Assembly: GCF_949152225.1 (NCBI RefSeq)
Contig: NZ_CASCJC010000001.1
Span: forward strand, 1,240,001-1,304,000
DNA length: 64,000 nt
Direction of reading: 5' to 3'
DNA from: Ligilactobacillus sp900765635
Lineage (GTDB): Bacteria; Bacillota; Bacilli; Lactobacillales; Lactobacillaceae
The notes below the pieces were generated by a model. That model was not told the DNA's origin, did no database searches, and was given only the letters and a program-made list of their open reading frames with translations. Below, one piece after another: positions 1 to 6,891 of this stretch. The first letter of the stretch is position 1. The number at the start of each line of letters is the position of its first letter. The position numbers were made by a program, and so were the translations under genes.

Positions 1-36
1 TTTTCTTCGACTTGAATGATTTTGCGTTTTGCCAAA
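1..36 (-). CDS. Start of an unidentified protein (partial, runs off the window)
   Basis: A leftward reading frame begins with a TTG codon at 36-34 and encodes MAKRKIIQVEE before leaving the window. A strong ribosome binding site (GAGGAGG, about 43-49) lies 7-8 bases upstream and decides the start. Only about 12 residues are visible, basic then acidic, so no family can be named. A terminator at 78-115 separates it from the DUF262 gene to its right, so it probably has its own promoter. Confidence 0.5.
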
Positions 37-77
37 ACACTTCCTCCTCTAAATTTCATTATCTTTGATAGAATACT

Positions 78-115
78 AAAAAAACTTAGAAAATTCAAGA
101 TGATTTTCTAAGTTT
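78..115 (-). terminator. Intrinsic terminator after the DUF262/HNH gene
   Basis: A perfect 13-bp stem (AAACTTAGAAAAT at 82-94 with its complement at 103-115) and an 8-base loop are followed on the minus strand by a run of seven T. It lies downstream of the leftward gene ending at 246. Confidence 0.85.
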
Positions 116-245
116 ATACTGTCTAGAAAAATCTTTTTACGTCTTTACTCGCCCAAGTTTTACCTTTTCCTTGGTTACTATAACTAAACGTTAAAAGCTA
201 ATTAATGGCATTAAATATTAATTTTCTTAGACAAGTACACCTTAG

Positions 246-2054
246 CTATAATGCCTCGTAATATTTTTTGATTAATTTAACCATTAATTTACGGCGTTCA
301 TCTAAGAATTGATCATATTTACGATAATCCATCGTAATTATTGCTTTTGGAATTGCATTTTCTTTTAAACTTTGATAAAACTGCTCTTCAGATTCAAGAT
401 CTCCTAACAAACCATTCGCCAAATTATTCTTAATGTCTTGAAAATAAACATTAGGTGCTTTATCTTCAATTGCTTTATTTACTGTAGAAACCAGATACGT
501 ATAATTAGCAACTTGATTATACTGTCCCTTATGAATAATCCCATTTCTGCGTAAATACGCTTGCGGAAAAATGTGATGAATCTCCCCACTTGTTTTGATT
601 AAAGTCGCTATTTTAATTTTTTTAGTAAATAACGCACTACTTTTTTGCCAAACTTGGGCGGCCAAAAAGACCTGAAAAAGCGGATTGGTAACGGCAGAAC
701 TTTGTAACCTTTGTGGTAACCAATTATCCCAAAAACTTTTCATCCACTTTTCTTGACTAACACTAGCTAAAAAGGCATTAAAGCCATGCTTATCAATTTC
801 TTGTAGATCTTGTTCGATAACTTTAATACTATCCCCACTATTGTACCTTTGACTCAACAAAGTCCAAACAAACCATTTTTGCACACAATGTTTAATTTGC
901 GAATAAGGAAGTTGTTTATCTTCCAATAATTTAAGATATAAGGCATACGCAAAATTCACATATGTCTTAGAAGATAATAATTTAGGTGCGATAAAGCCCG
1001 CTTGCATCAAGATTTCTGAAAATTCTTCAAAATTATGTTGATTGATAAATTTACAGATTCCTTGCTCTAAATGCGTAAAAGTATCGGCAATAATTTCTTC
1101 GGTAAAAATATGCTGTCTTGTATCATAACCGCCTAAAAGGCTCACTAAATCTGTAAAATTACTTTTCCCAAAAGCATACATAAAACTAACTTGTAAAACA
1201 TCTTCAACATCTGGTAAATAAATGTGATTCTCACTAGTCGTTAGCCACTCAAGCTTTGCTATATAATCACTGCTGACAAAATCTCGATCTTTTTTTAACG
1301 TTGCAAAATTTTTTGGATTATTCAATAAATATCCAAAATAATCAAGTGTTTTTCGTAAAAGTAAGCCGCTATGCTTTGTATCGGCGGCTAATTTAGCTAA
1401 CACAAAGTCCACTTGTTTGAGCGGGGTCCCTTTTGAATTGACTCTAATAAATATCTCGTTAACTTCTTTTATGCTTAGACTAGGATTTAATTCGATGACA
1501 CCAACTTGATGCTGCATAATCTTTCTTAAATTATCAATAGCAAGTTCTACGCCGTGTATATCTACTGTAGGATTAGCTTTTTGATAATCATTTAAAAAAT
1601 CAAACATACTAAAATTGTTTCGCAAAACTTTGGTAATATCGGGAATCCACTTTTTATCCTTGATTTTACTGGTATCTTGTAGCATAAACATCTTATCAAC
1701 CTGCGTTTCAAACGGATTAAAGGCTAATTTAAGCTTGCGATATTGAAAATTGACATCTAAGACAGTTTGACCACATAAAACGGCCATCAAAGCTGTTATT
1801 CTTTGCTGGCCATCGATTAAGATTGTCCGCCCGTTGGCACGTTGTCCATCTTTAGTCGCTACGTCTGGATTTTTCCAAGTAATAATATAACCAGTAGGAT
1901 AACCACGATAAAGTGAATCAAATAGATCACGGACCTGGCTATCTTTCCACACAAAGGGCCGTTGTAGCTCAGGAACTACAAACATATCTTGTTTAATCAT
2001 GTCGATGATAGTTGCTAACGTAAACTGGTGCAAACGAAACTTCTCAAATTCCAT
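246..2054 (-). CDS. DUF262 family protein with C-terminal HNH nuclease (GmrSD-like)
   Basis: This 602-residue protein has an N-terminal DUF262 (ParB/Srx-like NTPase) domain with PELQRPFVW near residues 29-37 and the signature LIDGQQRITAL near 79-89. The C-terminal part carries a DUF1524-type HNH element, GEIHHIFPQAYLRRNG followed by NYTYLVSTVNKAI. In characterised relatives (GmrSD, SspE, BrxU) the first domain hydrolyses nucleotide and senses DNA modification while the HNH domain cuts, giving anti-phage restriction. Whether this one targets modified DNA cannot be read from sequence. The ATG start has a GGAGG site. It diverges from the PLD-ATPase gene and ends before a terminator, so it looks like a single-gene unit. 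A second DUF262/HNH gene lies at 15-19 kb. Confidence 0.85.
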   Translation of the reverse strand: MEFEKFRLHQFTLATIIDMIKQDMFVVPELQRPFVWKDSQVRDLFDSLYRGYPTGYIITWKNPDVATKDGQRANGRTILIDGQQRITALMAVLCGQTVLDVNFQYRKLKLAFNPFETQVDKMFMLQDTSKIKDKKWIPDITKVLRNNFSMFDFLNDYQKANPTVDIHGVELAIDNLRKIMQHQVGVIELNPSLSIKEVNEIFIRVNSKGTPLKQVDFVLAKLAADTKHSGLLLRKTLDYFGYLLNNPKNFATLKKDRDFVSSDYIAKLEWLTTSENHIYLPDVEDVLQVSFMYAFGKSNFTDLVSLLGGYDTRQHIFTEEIIADTFTHLEQGICKFINQHNFEEFSEILMQAGFIAPKLLSSKTYVNFAYALYLKLLEDKQLPYSQIKHCVQKWFVWTLLSQRYNSGDSIKVIEQDLQEIDKHGFNAFLASVSQEKWMKSFWDNWLPQRLQSSAVTNPLFQVFLAAQVWQKSSALFTKKIKIATLIKTSGEIHHIFPQAYLRRNGIIHKGQYNQVANYTYLVSTVNKAIEDKAPNVYFQDIKNNLANGLLGDLESEEQFYQSLKENAIPKAIITMDYRKYDQFLDERRKLMVKLIKKYYEAL

Positions 2055-2303
2055 TGCTTTACCTCCTTTTTATTTATATTTTGTTGTAAATAACGGTACT
2101 ATATCTTCGCTAAAAAAAGCCCACCACACCAAAGCATACAAGACTAACTTTGCTTTTGTGAATCTTATTATTTTTATGGTATGTAAGAAAAAAGCAAGCA
2201 TTTATGTTAGCGTTTTATTTATTACTAATTTAATTATAAAGGTAATAAGCATAAGAGAAAAGCAATTAAACAACTAACTAAAACAGTTACAACGCCCATT
2301 TTC

Positions 2304-2324
2304 CAAAAACTTGACTAAGTTTTT
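2304..2324. promoter_or_regulatory. Inverted repeat O1 overlapping the -35 box
   Basis: CAAAAAC at 2304-2310 and GTTTTTA from 2319 form an inverted repeat with an 8-base spacer; the inner bases extend it to AAAAACTT-GACT-AAGTTTTT. It covers the -35 hexamer of the promoter for the gene at 2392, as a repressor site would. The same pattern and spacer recur at 2351-2372. The binding protein is unknown; the HTH of the downstream resolvase-like protein is a candidate. Confidence 0.5.
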
Positions 2325-2339
2325 AAACAATGATATTTT
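2311..2339 (+). promoter_or_regulatory. Sigma-A type promoter of the PLD-ATPase/resolvase-like operon
   Basis: TTGACT at 2311-2316, a 17-base spacer and TATTTT at 2334-2339 make a good vegetative promoter about 45 bases upstream of the ATG at 2392. Two matching inverted repeats flank the -10 element. Confidence 0.65.
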
Positions 2340-2350
2340 AAAAGTGTATC

Positions 2351-2372
2351 CAAAAACAAACAATAGTTTTTG
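2351..2372. promoter_or_regulatory. Inverted repeat O2 downstream of the -10 box
   Basis: CAAAAAC at 2351-2357 and GTTTTTG at 2366-2372 are separated by 8 bases, exactly as in O1. The two centres are 47 bp apart. O2 lies in the early transcribed region before the GGAGG of the gene at 2392. Confidence 0.5.
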
Positions 2373-2391
2373 AACAAAAGGAGGAATAACT

Positions 2392-4380
2392 ATGGCTGAA
2401 CAAATGTCTATATTTGAAAATTCAGATGACAATATCTCTGTAACCAAGATGAAATTCATCTCCAAAGAATTTACTAGTTATGAAGAAGTTTTTAAAGGAT
2501 ACAATGAACTACGTGTTATCACTTATTCATACTCTCTTGACTTTATCGAAAAAATAATGGCTACCTTTGATTGTGGTGAAGTGATTCTTGGCTTTGATCG
2601 CCTAGTCAATAAAGATGCCGCTGCTTTAATAGCCAATCAGCAATTTGTCATTAATGAAATCTGCAGGCATCCTAAACTTCAAAAAAGAATCATTGATGGG
2701 CAATTTAAGTTTTACGTTTTACGAGATTTCATTTCCCATCAAAAAGTCTATCTATTAAAGGCAAATGATGGCCGTGTCCGAACAATAACTGGCTCTGCAA
2801 ACTTTTCAAATCCTGCTTGGAATGGAGAAAATATCGAAACTTTTACCGTTTGTGATGACTTTGCCTGTTATGAAGCTTTCAAAAAAGACTATGAAACACT
2901 TTTGAATCTTTCAACCGATAAAATTTCTAAAAATGCAACTCCTATCTCAGAAGATGGCGAAAATGCCGAAAAAATTCCAATCTTTGAGCGTATAGTAAAA
3001 GAAAATACCATCCTTATCCATGACACACAAGATGATGCTGAAAAAAACTATGCCTTTAATATTGACAAGCTCGATGCTAAATGGCGTAAAAATCTAGCAG
3101 CAGTACAGATAAAACACGATAAAAATGGTACGACTATATTAAATACTACTACTGTAAGTAAAGTTCTTACTGGAATTAAAAAAGATAATTCCTTAAAAAA
3201 AGAACGCCAATATATTAATCCACACTTTGTTTTAGATTTTGAAAAACATACAGTTACGTATAATCAAAAAGAGTTTAATTTAACACCTGATCCTACTGCT
3301 ATTAAAAAAGACTTGTTAAATGTTTACAAATATATGCAAGGCTTTGATTTATTTACTAAAGATACTGCTCGTTTAAAAACAATGTATTGGAAAGTCCTTA
3401 ATTATATGTTTCTTTCCCCATTCATTGCAAAATTACGCTATGTTGGTTATCAATATGGTTATGAGGAACGTTTTTTCCCCTTATATATACTCATTTATGG
3501 AGCATCTGATGCCGGTAAAACCGGTTTTATAAAATTTGTCCAACGACTTATGTTTGATGAAAAAATTCCTGCGCTTACTCAAAAATATTTTTCAACTAAA
3601 TATATGCCCACTATCAAAGAAAACATTAAAGGTTGCCCTATTTTGATTGATGAACTCACTCCAGCACGCTGGAAATATGCTAAAGAGATTGTAAAAACAG
3701 ATAGTAGCCTTATCGATGAAAAATTAATTAATCATCCAACATTTGTATTACTTTCAAATGATGTAAATAGTGTAGCTGCTGAAATCAGTAAACGTGTCAT
3801 TGTTATAAATATAGATAATCGCCTCAACAGAACTTCTGCTGCTTACAATGGCCAAAAAATTAATAAACTCATCCGCAGTACTAGCAACGCTTTTTACTGC
3901 GAATATCTACGCAGAATGTTTAATGGTGTTGAATTATTGATTCAAGAAATGCAAGCTCATGATGATAGTGAAACAAAAGAAAATTGGATTCCAGATGTTT
4001 TTAACCTTTCAGCGACTATTCTTAGCGATATAATGCAAGAATATGGAACTGAATTTCCTAAAGAATTTAAAAAATTTACATGGTTTGATTATATGGGAGA
4101 TACAATTATTAGTGAAAAAGCTACTGAAATAATAAAAAACGAATTCAAATATAACGTTAAAGCATTTACAGCTAATAAGACAAAAAATCAATTAGAAATC
4201 GACTTTTCATGTTATGATAATAAAGAAGCCCAAAAGAAACTATCAACTCTTCGTGATGAACTTCCTGCTGATATTGAATGCAGTATAACAGGAACAAAAG
4301 CACTCCTAAAACTTGATGCTATTCAAAAGCATACTGGGCTTACTTTTAAAACTAAAAAAGGATTTCTATGGCTCAAATAA
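2392..4380 (+). CDS. PLD-motif / P-loop ATPase fusion protein of unknown function
   Basis: This 662-residue protein joins two parts. Residues 30-160 resemble a phospholipase-D nuclease domain, with H116-x-K118 and GSAN at 134-137, as in single-HKD nucleases that act as dimers. Residues 340-480 carry a P-loop (GASDAGKT at 370-377), a Walker B-like stretch (PILIDEL near 416-422) and FVLLSND near 450, a pattern close to SF3 helicase or primase-associated ATPases. No transmembrane segment is seen. It has a GGAGG site and its own promoter, and it overlaps the next gene by 13 bases, so the two are translationally linked. A DNA-acting nuclease-ATPase, perhaps for defence or element maintenance, is inferred only. 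I do not recognise a named family for the whole protein. Confidence 0.75.
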   Translation: MAEQMSIFENSDDNISVTKMKFISKEFTSYEEVFKGYNELRVITYSYSLDFIEKIMATFDCGEVILGFDRLVNKDAAALIANQQFVINEICRHPKLQKRIIDGQFKFYVLRDFISHQKVYLLKANDGRVRTITGSANFSNPAWNGENIETFTVCDDFACYEAFKKDYETLLNLSTDKISKNATPISEDGENAEKIPIFERIVKENTILIHDTQDDAEKNYAFNIDKLDAKWRKNLAAVQIKHDKNGTTILNTTTVSKVLTGIKKDNSLKKERQYINPHFVLDFEKHTVTYNQKEFNLTPDPTAIKKDLLNVYKYMQGFDLFTKDTARLKTMYWKVLNYMFLSPFIAKLRYVGYQYGYEERFFPLYILIYGASDAGKTGFIKFVQRLMFDEKIPALTQKYFSTKYMPTIKENIKGCPILIDELTPARWKYAKEIVKTDSSLIDEKLINHPTFVLLSNDVNSVAAEISKRVIVINIDNRLNRTSAAYNGQKINKLIRSTSNAFYCEYLRRMFNGVELLIQEMQAHDDSETKENWIPDVFNLSATILSDIMQEYGTEFPKEFKKFTWFDYMGDTIISEKATEIIKNEFKYNVKAFTANKTKNQLEIDFSCYDNKEAQKKLSTLRDELPADIECSITGTKALLKLDAIQKHTGLTFKTKKGFLWLK

Positions 4381-4970
4381 TGAATAAAAAGATATATGCA
4401 TATATTAAAAAAGGTGAAAATGTCAAAAGAATCGAAAAACTATTACAAAAAGCTTCGCATAAGCGAGAAGCATATTACGATTTGTATACAGATTCAGATC
4501 GCTCTTATATCGCTTATAATCAATTAAAAAAAGATATTCTAAAAGAAAAAGGCATCCTTATTATCAGCTCAATTAATAATATTGGTGCTAATAAACAAGA
4601 CGTCTACAATGAGCTATTATGGTTACGAGATAATAAGATTGAAATCGTATTTGCAGATTATCCTACAACGCATATTTTCGATAATCCTTCAACAAATAAT
4701 CTTGCACTTAGTGTCATCTGTGATGTATACGCTTCTTTGCTTGCAAACAAAACTTTTGATATTCGCCCATCACTAGCAGCTACAACCGGTCGTAAAAAAA
4801 TAGACTTTCCCAAAAATTGGGAAAGTCTATATGCTGCTTGGAACAATGGGAAAATTACTACTAAAGAATTTATCAGTCAAACTGGTCTTAAAAAAGGCAC
4901 GTTTTATAATCTCATAAATGAATATAAAGACATCCTAAAAATCAACAAAAATACTATGAATATTGGGTAA
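4368..4970 (+). CDS. Resolvase-like protein lacking the catalytic serine, with C-terminal HTH
   Basis: The 200-residue protein follows the layout of a small serine recombinase: an N-terminal resolvase fold (IYAYIKK, then ILIISSINNIGANKQDVYNELLW, then IEIVFADYPTT) and a C-terminal helix-turn-helix (GKITTKEFISQTGLKKGTFYNLINEY). The usual YARVST motif is IYAYIKK, so the nucleophilic serine is missing, and the arginines of the LDRLGRS region are replaced (INNIGAN). It is therefore probably not a recombinase and may be a DNA-binding regulator; that is inference. The start at 4368 has an AAAGGA site inside the end of the PLD-ATPase gene. A 12-bp perfect palindrome lies within the coding sequence at 4800-4830. 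Confidence 0.7.
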   Translation: MAQIMNKKIYAYIKKGENVKRIEKLLQKASHKREAYYDLYTDSDRSYIAYNQLKKDILKEKGILIISSINNIGANKQDVYNELLWLRDNKIEIVFADYPTTHIFDNPSTNNLALSVICDVYASLLANKTFDIRPSLAATTGRKKIDFPKNWESLYAAWNNGKITTKEFISQTGLKKGTFYNLINEYKDILKINKNTMNIG

Positions 4971-5013
4971 CAAAAAACTATACTCTGTATTTATGTACAT
5001 ATTTTATACAAAA

Positions 5014-5050
5014 AACACCAAAGTTAGCATTTTTGGCTAACTTTGGTGTT
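5014..5050. terminator. Bidirectional terminator between convergent genes
   Basis: A perfect 15-bp stem (AACACCAAAGTTAGC at 5014-5028 with its complement at 5036-5050) has A-runs before it and T-runs after it. It can end both the rightward operon stopping at 4970 and the leftward gene stopping at 5059. Confidence 0.9.
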
Positions 5051-5058
5051 TTGTTAAT

Positions 5059-5577
5059 TTATAGAACCAACTTTTTCCACTTTCTGATTTTAGTTCTAAA
5101 AGTTTTAAAAGGAGCAACTGTATTAACGTGAATAAATTTATAGACTTCCCAAACCGCTGTTTTAGTGGCTTCATCGGCCCATTTTCGCCTATGGGGCTTG
5201 AATAATTCTTCTTCACTCAATAAGTCAATCATTTCATAGATAGAATTAACATTTTCAGTTAACTTAGATTTTAATTCTTGCAAAGATAAAGAAGCATAGG
5301 TGACTGTAAAACATTGATATAATTCACCTAACTGATTCCATTTAAATTTATCCGATGGTGTTTTTACTACCAAACCTTTACGTTCATCTTCTTCCCATTT
5401 GAGCAATAAAGTAGTCCACCCAACTTGATACGCAAGGTTTTCAGCTGGCGTTCTATCAACTTCTTCAATTCGTTTATCTTTTAAAACTTCGGGAATATCA
5501 GCAAATTCTGCAATATATTTCTCAAATATCTTACTGATTTCAGCCTTAAGTTCTGTTTTATCCTTATATGTTCGCAA
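5059..5577 (-). CDS. ClbS/DfsB (DUF1706) family four-helix bundle protein
   Basis: The 172-residue sequence matches the DUF1706/ClbS family pattern: LAYQVGWTTLLLKWEEDERKG in the second helix region, a WNQLGELYQ segment, then RRKWADEATKTAVWEVYKFIHVNTVAPFKTFRTKIRKWKK at the end. Family members are small helical proteins; ClbS itself opens the cyclopropane of colibactin and protects its producer. The substrate of this copy is unknown and a general stress role is equally possible. It is a stand-alone leftward gene ending at the shared terminator, with remnants of other genes upstream. Confidence 0.75.
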   Translation of the reverse strand: MRTYKDKTELKAEISKIFEKYIAEFADIPEVLKDKRIEEVDRTPAENLAYQVGWTTLLLKWEEDERKGLVVKTPSDKFKWNQLGELYQCFTVTYASLSLQELKSKLTENVNSIYEMIDLLSEEELFKPHRRKWADEATKTAVWEVYKFIHVNTVAPFKTFRTKIRKWKKLVL

Positions 5578-5612
5578 AAAATCACCGTCCTAAGTTAAAT
5601 CGCTCAAACCAT

Positions 5613-5768
5613 TTAGTAAGAAGCCACCATAAAACTAACTGTTTCTAAAATACTATTGTAAAAAAATTGCTCAACTGTAATTTGAAGTTCTGTAGCAAAT
5701 TTAAAGACTAAAAAAAGCGTAGGATCATGCTTGTTATTTTCTATTGCATTTACTGTCTGCACGAAACA
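5613..5768 (-). pseudogene. C-terminal remnant of an XRE-family regulator
   Basis: The minus strand encodes QTVNAIENNKHDPTLFLVF, then KFATELQITVEQFF and a stop at 5613. This is the typical end of small Cro/CI-type regulators (usually RQTVNAIENNKYDPTL...ITVEELF). An in-frame stop lies just upstream at 5769-5771, so the DNA-binding half is gone. Such regulators usually sit beside a small membrane protein, as here. Confidence 0.6.
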
Positions 5769-5813
5769 TCACACTTTTTGGCTAATTATGCTTGAGATAA
5801 ATCTGAAATTTTC

Positions 5814-6050
5814 CTATCTTATAAAAACAGTATAAATCACTACAACATAGATAAATACTGCAGTTAAAAAGTTCATGATAAAACCACTTTTATCTCGATT
5901 ATTTTTATACTCTAAACTTTTTACTAGTAAAAGGGTGGCAAGTGATGCTTCCATAATTGGAGTTACTATGTCAAAAGAAAGAATTTTCGCTAATCCTAAT
6001 GCAGCAAAAAAGATTGTTATTATAGATAAAATAGTTGTTGCAATTTTCAT
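5814..6050 (-). CDS. Small membrane protein (78 aa), possibly DUF3953-like
   Basis: The protein has three hydrophobic segments (about residues 3-22, 31-45 and 57-76) joined by a short charged loop, LEYKNNRDKSG. It looks like the small integral membrane proteins that accompany XRE regulators in Firmicutes. The partner regulator immediately downstream is truncated, so this gene may be an orphan. The start is the ATG at 6050 with AAAGGAG upstream. No function can be assigned. Confidence 0.55.
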   Translation of the reverse strand: MKIATTILSIITIFFAALGLAKILSFDIVTPIMEASLATLLLVKSLEYKNNRDKSGFIMNFLTAVFIYVVVIYTVFIR

Positions 6051-6082
6051 ACAATCATACTCCTTTGCAAAATTCCAATATG

Positions 6083-6232
6083 TTAAAATAACTTTTTGCT
6101 ATCTATTTGTTTTAAACATTCTTTAGCTTCCTTCAACATTTCTTTCTCAACTTTGTTCCATTTTCCAAAAAGGGCAAACACAAAAGCCATCCTCACTGGA
6201 AAATCCCAGTAAAGAGAGCTCAAAGATTAAAA
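6083..6232 (-). pseudogene. Fragment of an unidentified gene
   Basis: On the minus strand an open frame reads YWDFPVRMAFVFALFGKWNK followed by VEKEMLKEAKECLKQIDSKKLF and a stop at 6083. An upstream in-frame stop leaves under 50 codons and there is no convincing start or ribosome binding site. It looks like the 3' end of a longer gene whose body was lost. No family is recognised. Confidence 0.4.
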
Positions 6233-6325
6233 TTTATAACTTTAATATTTGATGACTACTCTATCAGTCGATTTGACAAAGCGTCAAAGCTCGAAAGCCC
6301 CAACTCTCAAAGCAGTATTATCTCC

Positions 6326-6479
6326 TTAATTTTCCACTCTTTCCATCACCGCTACCGTCTCCACGTGGCTTGAGCGGAAGTTATAGCTGTCAAATACTTG
6401 TAACCAAAATATTTTTATCAGAAATTCTCTTTATGAGAACATATCCATTGTGGGCTTTCGTGTGTGGGAAGATATCAAC
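6326..6479 (-). pseudogene. Degenerate 3' end of a rumA/rlmCD-type gene (putative attachment-site scar)
   Basis: Read leftward, this stretch encodes VDIFPHT (6479-6459), a second degenerate copy near 6434-6446 (DMFS), and then DSYNFRSSHVETVAVMERVEN and a stop at 6326. VDxFPxT-xHVETV is the C-terminal signature of RumA/RlmCD uracil methyltransferases; the intact gene at 30.2 kb ends VDQFPQTAHVESVTVLERKK. The catalytic body is absent. The 3' end of rumA-type genes is a known integration site for mobile elements in streptococci. This looks like the outer end of such an element, with a matching scar at 13865-13921. Confidence 0.55.
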
Positions 6480-6568
6480 GACATTATAACTTGGTAACTG
6501 TGTCCTTTACCGTAGATGACATTAACCAGCATCTGATATCATTAAAACCAAACTTATTCCCTCTTATT

Positions 6569-6802
6569 TTATAAAGCTTTTACTTGAGATTTTATAACTT
6601 CATATCCTAATTTATCGATGGCATTTTCAATATCTTTTATAGATACTTTTTCATCATCATATTCCACTCTTACTTTACTTGAATTAAATAGCACCTTTAT
6701 GCTTTTTTTATCTACTCCATCTAATGATTTAACTCCATTTTCTATTTTTTTCATACATGATGGACATGTTAATGTTTCTAATTGAATTGTTGCTTTTTGC
6801 AT
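6569..6802 (-). CDS. Heavy-metal-associated (CopZ-like) domain protein
   Basis: A 77-residue ferredoxin-like HMA domain with the metal-binding motif TCPSC (about residues 13-17), followed by the usual VKSLDGV and a YDDEKVSIKDIENAIDKLGYEV tail. Family members pass a soft metal ion to, or receive it from, a P1B-type ATPase. It lies 90 bases after the ATPase gene, with its own AAAGGAG site, so the two are probably co-transcribed. The metal is not determined by the sequence. Confidence 0.85.
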   Translation of the reverse strand: MQKATIQLETLTCPSCMKKIENGVKSLDGVDKKSIKVLFNSSKVRVEYDDEKVSIKDIENAIDKLGYEVIKSQVKAL

Positions 6803-6891
6803 TTTTCATCTCTCCTTTAGTTTATGTTAATTGTATTATATACTATTATTATCTATAATAAATTGATTTACATTAAGAATTTTATTTATTT

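Noticed and set aside
1999..2277. Rightward 92-codon ORF in the region between the divergent DUF262 and PLD-ATPase genes.
   Set aside because: It overlaps the DUF262 start on the opposite strand, lacks a ribosome site and ends in AT-rich non-coding sequence.
4009..4191. Leftward 60-codon ORF inside the PLD-ATPase gene.
   Set aside because: It has no ribosome site and is antisense to a coherent coding sequence.
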